Shown: one piece after another, positions 26,549 through 34,363 of the stretch | How the letters are laid out: each line of letters starts with the position of its first letter | Position numbering within the stretch: position 1 is the stretch's first letter | Source: Robbsia sp. KACC 23696 | GTDB lineage: Bacteria > Pseudomonadota > Gammaproteobacteria > Burkholderiales > Burkholderiaceae | Assembly: GCF_039852015.1 (NCBI RefSeq) | Contig: NZ_CP156628.1 | Location: forward strand, 372,001-436,000 | Length of the DNA stretch: 64,000 nt | Reading direction: 5' to 3' | Notes under the pieces: generated by a model | Databases searched by the model: none | The model's input: only the letters and a program-made list of their open reading frames with translations | Told to the model about the DNA's origin: nothing | Position numbers and translations under genes: made by a program

Positions 26549-29071
26549 ATGATGGGTTTTCCGTTTTTCGGTTGTTCAAAGATCGTTCATGCCGCACCTC
26601 CCTCGCTTTCGCTAGCTACCGCTGCCTGGTTCGCCATCGCAACGATCATGCTTCCGCTCGATGCGACCGCGCAAAGCGCTTCCAGTCAACGCCTTGCGCT
26701 GTCGCCAGATGCCGCGATACCCCGATCTTCCGACACACCGCCCATTCCGGAGTGGATACAAAGCGATGAGGTCTCGACCGGCGCGCCCGCGGTCCGATCA
26801 TTGGCAAGTCCAACGTTACGGACATCGGCTGCGGGTGCTAACAGTCTGGGACGATCGTCGGCAACGTTCAATGATCGGGCCTTTCGCGAGGATTCGGACC
26901 CATTTCGCGAACGGGACCTGCTCGCCGGGGCGGACCCGCATTGGGCCCGGACGGCATCGACGACGCGCGAGGAGCGGTCGATCGATCCGCTCGGACGGCA
27001 TCTTCCGGTTCGGCTCAATGCCTTCCAGCAGTTCGTGTTGGACACGACGGGGCGTCGGCTTCCGGTCTTTGGCCAGAGTCTGTTTGATTCCGACGTTCGC
27101 GCACAATATACAGCAGTGCAGAATAAGGCCGTTCCCGATGATTATGTCATCGGCGTCGACGACAGTATCACGCTGCACGTCTGGGGCGCAGTGGAAGGGG
27201 ATCTGCAACTGACCGTGGATCGCAATGGTCAAATCGCGATTCCGAAAATCGGCAACGTCACGGTGGCGGGCAGCCGCGCATCCAATTTGGATGCGGTTTT
27301 GAAGCAGGCGATCGGTCGCAATTTCACCGGGTTCGAGGCGTCTGCTTCATTGAACAAGCTGCGTTCGATCCAAGTCTATGTCGTGGGACAGGCAAAGCGC
27401 CCAGGTGCCTACACGGTGTCAAGCATGTCGACCTTGGTCAATGCCTTGTTTGCTAGCGGGGGGCCGGGCCCCAACGGGTCGATGCGACAGATCGCCCTGC
27501 GTCGTGGCGGCGTATTGGTGGGGACCGTCGACTTATATGGCTTTATCACGCGCGGAAAATCAGACGGGGATCGCCACCTGATGGCGGGTGATGTCATCGT
27601 GATTCCGCCTGCCGGTGCCCGCGTCGCGCTGCTGGGCGCCTTGGATTCGCCGGCAATTTATGAATTGAAGGGCGCGAACGAGTCGCTTGCCGATGTCTTG
27701 GGATACGCCGGCGGCACCACGGCGCTTACCAGCACCGATAAGGTCACCATCGAGCGGGTGGATGCAGGGGGCGGCCTCCTGACGCCCGGCCGGTCGGTGG
27801 AGGCGCTGCGTCTCGACGTGTCCGGCTTGGGCCGCGTCGTCAAGGATGGCGATGTTGTCACGTTGCAAAAAATCAACCCGTCTTTCAAGAACGCTATCAC
27901 ATTGCGAGGCAATGTCGCCGCGTCGCTGCGCTATCCCTATCGGGACGGGATGCGGCTCTCCGATTTATTGCCCGAACCGGAAGCGTTGCTGACCCCGGAC
28001 TATTTCAAGCGAAAAAACGTTCTGGTTCAGATCGACGCGGTGGAGGTCCGAAAGACCGGCACGGCGCAATTCGAGGCGAATCGCATTCAGAGTCTGATCG
28101 ATGAGCCGAATTGGCGGTATGCCGTCATCGAGCGGATGGATCGTCAACGGTTGACGACGCGATTGCTGCCTTTCAATCTGGGTGCGGTGGTCCATAAGAC
28201 GGACCCGACGCAAGACTTGCTGCTCGAACCCGGCGATATCGTGACCGTCTTCGGCAGCCAGGATATGCGTTTGCCGCGCGACGATCATACGCGACTGATA
28301 CGGGTGGATGGAGAGGTCCGTTCGGCCGGTGTCTACGAGTTGCTGCCGAACGATACGGTGCAGTCGATTCTGGTGCGGGCCGGCGGCGTGACATCGTCGG
28401 CCTATGTGTATGGAACGGAATTCACGCGAGAGCAGACGCGTCTACAGCAGGAGACCAATCTGCAGGATGCGATTCGGCGCATGGATCAACAGGCCAGCGC
28501 ACGGCTCGCCAGCCTGGTGGCGAGCATGAGCAATAACGCGGGGACAAGCGACGCCTTGGCGGCGCAGATGACCAAGCACCATCAAACGCAGCTTGCCCGG
28601 TTGCGGGATATGCGGCCGACGGGGCGTGTCTCCTTGGAGCTGGACGCTGCCGCGCAGCGGATCGAGGACCTGCCGGATCTGGCGCTGGATAACGGCGATA
28701 CCTTGTATATTCCGCCAATGCCTGCCTTCGTTACCGTGATGGGCGCGGTGAACAACGAGAATGCCATCATCTGGCGTGAAGGGCGGACGGTGGCCGATGT
28801 GTTGCGGGTGGCCGGCGTACAGAGCGATATCGCCGATACGCGCCGTACCTTCGTCCTGCGCGCCGATGGCAGCGTCTATTCCCGTGATTCGGCCAATTGG
28901 CGGCGTTCGCTGGAAGCGACGAAGCTAATGCCAGGGGACACTGTCGTCGTGCCGGAAAAAGCCGACCCGCGTTCGACGATGACGAAGTTCATGGCGGGGC
29001 TGAAAGATTGGTCGCAGGTCATCTCGCAATTAGGCTTGGGCGTCGCCGCGATCAAAGTATTGAATCGATGA
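26549..29071 (+). CDS. Polysaccharide export protein (Wza-like, multiple SLBB domains)
   Basis: An 840-aa outer-membrane exopolysaccharide exporter, much longer than Wza (about 380). A signal-like hydrophobic segment (LSLATAAWFAIATIMLPLDATAQ) has no lipobox cysteine. The Poly_export domain (about 195-280) has DDYVIGVDDSITLHVWG and DRNGQIAIPKIGNVTVAG. Several SLBB repeats follow, with typical openings VYVVGQAKRPGAYTV, VALLGALDSPAIYEL, IRVDGEVRSAGVYEL and VTVMGAVNNENAIIW. Start ATG 26549 is used; ATG 26552 is equally good. No polymerase, flippase or tyrosine kinase gene is adjacent, so it is an orphan exporter here. Its 3' end overlaps the converging EAL gene by 20 bp. Confidence 0.9.
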   Translation: MMGFPFFGCSKIVHAAPPSLSLATAAWFAIATIMLPLDATAQSASSQRLALSPDAAIPRSSDTPPIPEWIQSDEVSTGAPAVRSLASPTLRTSAAGANSLGRSSATFNDRAFREDSDPFRERDLLAGADPHWARTASTTREERSIDPLGRHLPVRLNAFQQFVLDTTGRRLPVFGQSLFDSDVRAQYTAVQNKAVPDDYVIGVDDSITLHVWGAVEGDLQLTVDRNGQIAIPKIGNVTVAGSRASNLDAVLKQAIGRNFTGFEASASLNKLRSIQVYVVGQAKRPGAYTVSSMSTLVNALFASGGPGPNGSMRQIALRRGGVLVGTVDLYGFITRGKSDGDRHLMAGDVIVIPPAGARVALLGALDSPAIYELKGANESLADVLGYAGGTTALTSTDKVTIERVDAGGGLLTPGRSVEALRLDVSGLGRVVKDGDVVTLQKINPSFKNAITLRGNVAASLRYPYRDGMRLSDLLPEPEALLTPDYFKRKNVLVQIDAVEVRKTGTAQFEANRIQSLIDEPNWRYAVIERMDRQRLTTRLLPFNLGAVVHKTDPTQDLLLEPGDIVTVFGSQDMRLPRDDHTRLIRVDGEVRSAGVYELLPNDTVQSILVRAGGVTSSAYVYGTEFTREQTRLQQETNLQDAIRRMDQQASARLASLVASMSNNAGTSDALAAQMTKHHQTQLARLRDMRPTGRVSLELDAAAQRIEDLPDLALDNGDTLYIPPMPAFVTVMGAVNNENAIIWREGRTVADVLRVAGVQSDIADTRRTFVLRADGSVYSRDSANWRRSLEATKLMPGDTVVVPEKADPRSTMTKFMAGLKDWSQVISQLGLGVAAIKVLNR

Positions 29072-30968
29072 TATCGAGATGATCGGATAGGGGGCGCGGC
29101 ACGGGTTCCCCGGTCGTGCCGAGCGGAGGCGGTGGAATCCACGCGGAGACGTCTGCCGCTTCCATCGGTCGGCTTATCGCATAGCCCTGAGCGCATTCCG
29201 CGCCCCAACCGTCGACGAGTGACAATATGCCCGAGGTCTCGACGCCTTCGATCGTCACCGTATAGCCGAGTTCGTGTGCGAGGGAAATAGCCGCGCGAAC
29301 AATGGCTGCGTCGCGCGCGTTTTCCGAGATGGAACGCACCAGACTTTGATCGATCTTCAGCGCGTCGACGGCAAAGCGCTGGAGGTAGGCGAGGTTGCTA
29401 TAGCCGGCACCAAAGTCGTCGATCGAGACCGCGACGCCAAGACGCTTTAGTGCAGCAATATTTTTGATGCCTTGCTCGAAGCTGGAAATCAACGCGGTTT
29501 CGGTGACTTCGCATTCGAGACGGGATGTCGCCACGCCGTATGGTGCCAGTGCGTCCACGATGTCCTGGCCCAGGTCCTCACGCATCAAATCGCTGGCGCC
29601 GATATTCACGGCTAATTTGATATGCGCGGCATCCGCGCCCCATTCGGCGAGCTGCTTTGCCGCCGCGTTGAGAACCCATGTCGTGAGGCGCGGCATCAGG
29701 GCGGTCGCCTCGATCAAGGGCAGGAATTCGCCCGGCATCAGTTCCCCCAGGCTGGGGTGCGCCCAGCGTATTAATGCCTCGAACTTGCTCACTGCCTGTT
29801 GGGGAAGATCGACGACCGGTTGGAAGACAAGGCGGAATTGCGGCGGATCCGATTGCAGTGCCCGCTTGACCGAATTGATGATTTCGAACGCGCGTCGTGT
29901 TTTGGTCGAGAACGAGGCGTTGCCAAGCAACATGGGCACGCGCAAGCGACGTGCTTCCTCCGAGATGGCGAGCAATTCGCTGGCGAGCGCGAATGCGTCG
30001 GTCGTCGGATGCAGTCCGACGACACCGATGTGCGGGTTGACATCGATCGGCACGGATTCGCCCACCGTCATCGGTCGATCGAAAGCGGCGGCACAGCGCT
30101 GCGTCAGATCGGCAATCACATGGTATTCGGTGGCCTGGAAAAAGACGTAACGGGCATAGCCGACGCGATACAGGACCACGCCGTCCGGCAGTACCGCTCT
30201 CAGGCGTGTCGCAGCCGTTATTGCTACCTGGCTGACGGCAAGGATGCCCATCGCGATTACGAGATGGTTGATATCGGCCAATGAATAGACATCGATCATT
30301 ACGGCATAGGCTTCCGTCTGCGGTCTGCCTTGCAGATCGTGTATGAAGTGCTGCATGTCTTCTATCAGACTCGGCAAGCTTGGGAGCGCCGTTGCGGGAT
30401 CTTGATACACCACCGCCCGTACGCCTTTCAAGTGTTCCGAGACCGCCGCAGCCAGATGCAGGAGCTGTTCCGATTCGATCTCGCCGACCGTGTGGCACGG
30501 CGTCGGCCCGAATGCGCATAAAAGGCCGATCACGGTATCGTTATCGCCGTACAGCGGCGCGCCCACATAAAAGCGGACGCCCGGATCGGCGTCGACAAGT
30601 GGATCGTCCTGGAAGTGAGGGTGCAGGGATGCGTCGGCCACAACGGTGATGCCGGAGGTGTCAATGGTGTGTCGACAGAACGGAATCTCGTGAAACGGGC
30701 GATGGCAAGCAAACCCGTGGCGTGACTTACCCCAATGCTTTCCGGCATTGATGAGTAGTATGTCGGCATGCGGCGTCTGGAACAGTTTGGCCGTCAACGC
30801 CGTGATTTCATCGTAGAACGGTTCCGATGCATACCGCAGGCGCCGTGTCGAGCGAAGCGCATCAACGCGCGAATGCTGATCTTCTGGTTTGGCTGACATC
30901 GACATAGCCATTGTGGGAAGCCCCGTCTCGCCCGCGTCGCAGGCGTCGTTCCAAGTGCCTCCCGCCAT
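29052..30968 (-). CDS. GAF - degenerate GGDEF - EAL phosphodiesterase
   Basis: A 638-aa soluble protein. A GAF domain (about 50-180) carries SRHGFACHRPFHEIPFCRHT and PGVRFYVGAPLYGDND. The GGDEF domain is degenerate: the signature position reads YRVGYARYVF, so no cyclase activity is expected. The EAL domain is intact: KFEALIRW, LECEVTETALIS, IDDFGAGYSNLAYL, LKIDQSLVRS and IEGVET. It should hydrolyse c-di-GMP, with GAF/GGDEF* as sensory parts. The longest start (30968) has no ribosome site; ATGs at 30911, 30905 and 30899 are possible. It converges on the exporter and is divergent from a regulator with a related GAF domain. Confidence 0.9.
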   Translation of the reverse strand: MAGGTWNDACDAGETGLPTMAMSMSAKPEDQHSRVDALRSTRRLRYASEPFYDEITALTAKLFQTPHADILLINAGKHWGKSRHGFACHRPFHEIPFCRHTIDTSGITVVADASLHPHFQDDPLVDADPGVRFYVGAPLYGDNDTVIGLLCAFGPTPCHTVGEIESEQLLHLAAAVSEHLKGVRAVVYQDPATALPSLPSLIEDMQHFIHDLQGRPQTEAYAVMIDVYSLADINHLVIAMGILAVSQVAITAATRLRAVLPDGVVLYRVGYARYVFFQATEYHVIADLTQRCAAAFDRPMTVGESVPIDVNPHIGVVGLHPTTDAFALASELLAISEEARRLRVPMLLGNASFSTKTRRAFEIINSVKRALQSDPPQFRLVFQPVVDLPQQAVSKFEALIRWAHPSLGELMPGEFLPLIEATALMPRLTTWVLNAAAKQLAEWGADAAHIKLAVNIGASDLMREDLGQDIVDALAPYGVATSRLECEVTETALISSFEQGIKNIAALKRLGVAVSIDDFGAGYSNLAYLQRFAVDALKIDQSLVRSISENARDAAIVRAAISLAHELGYTVTIEGVETSGILSLVDGWGAECAQGYAISRPMEAADVSAWIPPPPLGTTGEPVPRPLSDHLDIIDSIL

Positions 30969-31080
30969 GCAATAGGGAAGGCATCCTGCCGACGTTCTGC
31001 TTCTCGACGTTGTTATAGTGATTTCAAACCCGCATCCGGGTTGTATGCCCGTCGAGTCGATGACGAGACTATCACTACAT

Positions 31081-31098
31081 TACCATTTTTACCATTTC
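31081..31098. promoter_or_regulatory. Tandem 9-bp direct repeat, distal copy
   Basis: TACCATTTT followed directly by TACCATTTC. It lies 127 bp before the HTH-pseudoreceiver-GAF gene and upstream of the divergent EAL gene. It matches the second pair at 31165 and is probably part of one operator. Confidence 0.6.
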
Positions 31099-31164
31099 TG
31101 TAAGCTAGACAGGATCCGATGTCGCCAGTTGACCACATGTCGTGCGTAACTGCCACGGCAGGGG

Positions 31165-31182
31165 CACCATTTCTACCATTTC
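31165..31182. promoter_or_regulatory. Tandem 9-bp direct repeat, proximal copy
   Basis: CACCATTTC followed directly by TACCATTTC, starting exactly 84 bp after the distal pair. It lies in the -35 region of a possible promoter whose -10 would be TAGAAT (31189-31194), just before the regulator gene. Head-to-tail repeats suit the BldC/MerR-like HTH encoded downstream, since BldC is known to bind direct repeats as head-to-tail multimers; autoregulation is inference. Confidence 0.6.
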
Positions 31183-31224
31183 ATCGCATAGAATCGATCA
31201 ATCCGAAAAGCCGAGGTGCGTTTG

Positions 31225-32361
31225 ATGACTGCGAAAAGTGCTCCCGATGACGATCCGTTCGTGACCACGCGCGAGGCGGCAGCGCTGCTAGGCGTCTCGT
31301 TAAAAACCGCGCAAGTGTGGTTGGAGCAGGGGGATATTCCTTCGTGGAAGACGCCTGGCGGACATCGGCGCGCGAAACGGAGCACCGTCCTCGCCTTGCG
31401 CCAACCTCCGGCCGCGAATGTCCGCCTGAATCAAACCATCCTGATTCATCGGTCCGGCAATGCGATGCAGGTGCGGGTCGAGCAACTGCGCGAGACGCCG
31501 TATCCGGTTCACGTCAATGCTGGCGACATGCTCGATCTGTTGATTCAGGTCGGCTCCGTAATGCCGGCGCTGCTTATCGTCGAACTCAGCGATATCGACT
31601 GGCAGAAATTCGAGATGCTGCGACGGATCATCTCGACGCCGCGTCTGAGTCATACCAAAATCATGGTCTTAAGCGACTTGAGCGAGCGGGAGCTGCGCAG
31701 CGAGCTTGGTGCTACGGACCGCATCTTGTTATTGGCACCGGATACCGACACGGCGGCCTTTCTCTCAAGCGTCCATGTTCGCTTGGGCGGCCCATCGGGC
31801 GCCAATGCGCTGATGCCACTTACGGACTGCGCCGCGACGCCGTGCGAGACGACAACGTTTATCACGCCGGCAAACGAAGCCAACCGGATGCTCGCGGTGC
31901 ATCGCAGCGGCCTCGCCGGCGCGGGTCCCGAAAAGACGTTCGACGACCTCACCCGGTTGGCAGGTCAGACTTTGCAAGCGCCCATTTGCTTATTGAGTAT
32001 CCTGACATCGGATCAGCAATGGTTCAAATCGCATTGGGGATTGGACGCGACGCAGACGCCCCGTGCCTGGTCGTTTTGCAATCATACGATCCAAGGCGAC
32101 GAGATCTTCGTCGTGGAAGATGCGGCATCCGACGAGCGTTTCAAGTCGAATCCGCTGGTCGTGGGCCAGCCGAATATTCGCTTCTATGCCGGCTTTCCAG
32201 TGAAAGATCTCGATGGCTTTCCGCTCGGCGCATTGTGTGTCATCGATCGCAAGCCGCGGTCGATCCGGCCGCCCCAAGTCGAGGCGCTGCGTACCATTGC
32301 CACCGCGGTAGAGGACAAGATCAATCTGCGCCTTCGCGATCGGCAGCTTCGGTCGGTATGA
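31225..32361 (+). CDS. HTH (BldC/excisionase-like) - pseudoreceiver - GAF regulator
   Basis: A 378-aa protein with an unusual architecture. A BldC/MerR-type helix-turn-helix (about 10-55) reads TTREAAALLGVSLKTAQVWL then IPSWKTPGGHRRAK. A receiver-like domain (about 65-185) follows, but the phospho-acceptor region is PALLIVELSDIDW, without the standard aspartate pocket, so phosphorylation is unlikely. A GAF domain (about 235-375) has SDQQWFKSHWGLDATQTPRA, WSFCNHTIQGDE and FYAGFPVKDLDGFPLGALCV. ATG 31225 with GAGG about 8 nt upstream is preferred to GTG 31216. The GAF is of the same type as in the divergent EAL protein. Confidence 0.82.
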   Translation: MTAKSAPDDDPFVTTREAAALLGVSLKTAQVWLEQGDIPSWKTPGGHRRAKRSTVLALRQPPAANVRLNQTILIHRSGNAMQVRVEQLRETPYPVHVNAGDMLDLLIQVGSVMPALLIVELSDIDWQKFEMLRRIISTPRLSHTKIMVLSDLSERELRSELGATDRILLLAPDTDTAAFLSSVHVRLGGPSGANALMPLTDCAATPCETTTFITPANEANRMLAVHRSGLAGAGPEKTFDDLTRLAGQTLQAPICLLSILTSDQQWFKSHWGLDATQTPRAWSFCNHTIQGDEIFVVEDAASDERFKSNPLVVGQPNIRFYAGFPVKDLDGFPLGALCVIDRKPRSIRPPQVEALRTIATAVEDKINLRLRDRQLRSV

Positions 32362-32422
32362 GCCAGCAAGCGATGTCGACCGAGGCAATGCGCCGGTCCG
32401 GTTTGTCGGCCGGGCGTGCAGG

Positions 32423-33646
32423 TCAGGCGTATTGGCGGAAGCGGCGACAGTGTTCGAGATAGCCCGTCTCGTGGCTGCCGACCAGGTCGACAATGCTCTG
32501 CCAAAGCCAGAGGGGGGCCGCGATGGACTTGCTTTTGCTGCGGCCTAGATCGCCCAGCCAATTGCGCCGCGCCTCCGCATCCATCTGGCGGGCGTGCGCA
32601 TGCCCGACGACCAAAGCCAGGTAGTGTGCCACTTTCCGTGCTTCGGTCTCGCCGATCTGTTCGATTTCGAGTTTCAAATCCTGCGGCAGCAATTCCCGAA
32701 GGATGACCGAGTGATCTTGCAGATCGCTCGCGCGCATGCGCTCTCCCAGATAAGGCGACAAGTGGCGTGCCCCTTCCACCACGCGTTGGGCGTTGTCCGT
32801 CGGCATCGGCGTGCCTGCATAACGCGGCGCGGCGGCCTTGACCGCCTCTTTGATATCGATCAGACAAAGATCGTCGCCTTCGATGGCGCCGCCGTCGACA
32901 TCCAGCAGCACAGCATAACGAAGACGGCCGAGCGAGCTGCAGCCCTTCACCCAATAGGCGGCGTCGAGCATCGTCGTCTGTCCTGTGTCGGAGCGGCCGC
33001 GTAAACTCGTCGCTAATTGCGAGATAGAGCGTTTCTCGAAAATGCCGGTAAGCGCCGCGCGTTCGATTTTGCTCACGGGCCAGAATCGCTTGCCGAGCGG
33101 AATGGTCGGCTCGATATCGTCGAGGCGTTCCAGTGCCAGATGCTTCCACGAACGTCGTACGGCTTCGCGCATCACGACGCGCACGACCTCCGGACGCTTT
33201 TTAAGCGCCGCGGCGGCGTGCTTGGCATCGAAGGCGAGGAGATAGCCTTCGAAGAGCGCCTCGATCATACTGACGGTGGTAACGCCGGAAAGATCGGAAC
33301 TGCGGGCGGCGGTGGCGAGGGACAAGCCGAGGCGAATCAAGTCGTGTGCCGGGTTGCCGATAACGGTCTGATCCAGATCGCGGATCTGAATTTCGATGCG
33401 GCCTTGCGTGTCTGCCACCGGGCCCAGATTGCCGGTATGGCAATCGCCACAGATCCAGATCGCGGGACCTTGCGGAAGACGCTTGACGTCCGCCTCCTGA
33501 AGCCAATCGTAAAATTTATTCGTGTTGCCTCTGACGTAGGCATGCGTCGAACGGGCCATTTTGGCATTGCGTTTCTCGGCGAGGATGTGCCGCCGTTCTT
33601 CCTGATCCAGGACAGGGGGCCGGGATGGCTTCGACTGCTTCGGCAT
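32423..33646 (-). CDS. DUF2252 family protein
   Basis: A 407-aa DUF2252 protein. The family has a kinase-like fold of unknown substrate. Visible conserved parts are RNAKMARSTHAYVRGNTNKF, IWICGDCHTGNLGPV (catalytic-loop-like, HTGN), IQIRDLDQTVIGNPAHDLIR (DLD metal site-like), and GLGRLRYAVLL-type SSLGRLRYAVLL with LIDIKEA. The C-terminus has VVGHAHARQM. It converges with the HTH-GAF gene and lies 18 bp downstream of the hypothetical gene at 33665 on the same strand, probably in one transcript. Confidence 0.88.
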   Translation of the reverse strand: MPKQSKPSRPPVLDQEERRHILAEKRNAKMARSTHAYVRGNTNKFYDWLQEADVKRLPQGPAIWICGDCHTGNLGPVADTQGRIEIQIRDLDQTVIGNPAHDLIRLGLSLATAARSSDLSGVTTVSMIEALFEGYLLAFDAKHAAAALKKRPEVVRVVMREAVRRSWKHLALERLDDIEPTIPLGKRFWPVSKIERAALTGIFEKRSISQLATSLRGRSDTGQTTMLDAAYWVKGCSSLGRLRYAVLLDVDGGAIEGDDLCLIDIKEAVKAAAPRYAGTPMPTDNAQRVVEGARHLSPYLGERMRASDLQDHSVILRELLPQDLKLEIEQIGETEARKVAHYLALVVGHAHARQMDAEARRNWLGDLGRSKSKSIAAPLWLWQSIVDLVGSHETGYLEHCRRFRQYA

Positions 33647-33664
33647 GCGATATTCCAGGTGGAT

Positions 33665-34195
33665 TCAGCGAATGGACTTGCCGTTGACGCGCGTGGCCTC
33701 GACGACGTAGCCGTGACTGGCCGCCAGCGCGTGACTATCGCCGTCCGCTTCGACCAGATCGCCCACTTGGAGCTTGAGTTTCTTGAAGCCGTCCGGCTTC
33801 ACGTGGATGAAATCACCGGAATCGAGTATGACGCCATTGGGTTCACCGTGGCGTGCATAGTTGATCCGTGTCACCGTTCCCGAATACGACGGCGTGCGCT
33901 TTATCGCTTTGCCGGCCGGGGGTTTCTTGCCGTTCACCGATTTCAGTTGCGTCAAGGAATAGACGCGATGGGCATCGTCTTTCTTCGATGACCAGCCAAG
34001 AAACTCGCCTTCTGCTTCGAGGGCGGCGTTGACCGGGAAATCGTGCCATGCGAGCGCCGCCGTTTGATGGCCCACGACCCATTGGGCCTGTCCGTCTGCG
34101 GATCGAATCATGATGCCTTCGACGGTGCCGTGCGGTGCCCAGATAAGATGTTGAAAGGTGCCGCTCAGGGTTTCTTGTTCTACGGACTTGCGCAT
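33665..34195 (-). CDS. Hypothetical protein paired with the DUF2252 gene
   Basis: A 176-aa protein of unknown family. It starts MRKSVEQETLSGTFQHLIWA; ATG 34195 has GGAG 9 nt upstream, while ATG 34210 has none. The sequence alternates short beta-rich units: GTVEGIMIRSADGQAQWVVG and NGVILDSGDFIHVKPDGFKK, suggesting two OB- or SH3-like beta domains joined by a Lys/Pro-rich linker (NGKKPPAGKAIKRTPSYSG). No signal peptide is seen. It sits directly upstream of the DUF2252 gene and is divergent from the HDOD gene. Confidence 0.65.
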   Translation of the reverse strand: MRKSVEQETLSGTFQHLIWAPHGTVEGIMIRSADGQAQWVVGHQTAALAWHDFPVNAALEAEGEFLGWSSKKDDAHRVYSLTQLKSVNGKKPPAGKAIKRTPSYSGTVTRINYARHGEPNGVILDSGDFIHVKPDGFKKLKLQVGDLVEADGDSHALAASHGYVVEATRVNGKSIR

Positions 34196-34363
34196 GCGTG
34201 AGTGCTCCATCGTAAGGTGGTTCGCGTGGGTCGGATCCGATACAGGCCAGATTCGGAAAGCCTCATGCAAATTGTGTGCCACTGGCTGCGATATATTCGC
34301 AACGGCGGCGTGATTTCGCTTCCCAACTGGAGGCAGGACGGGTAACGTTTCAATAGAGTAACG

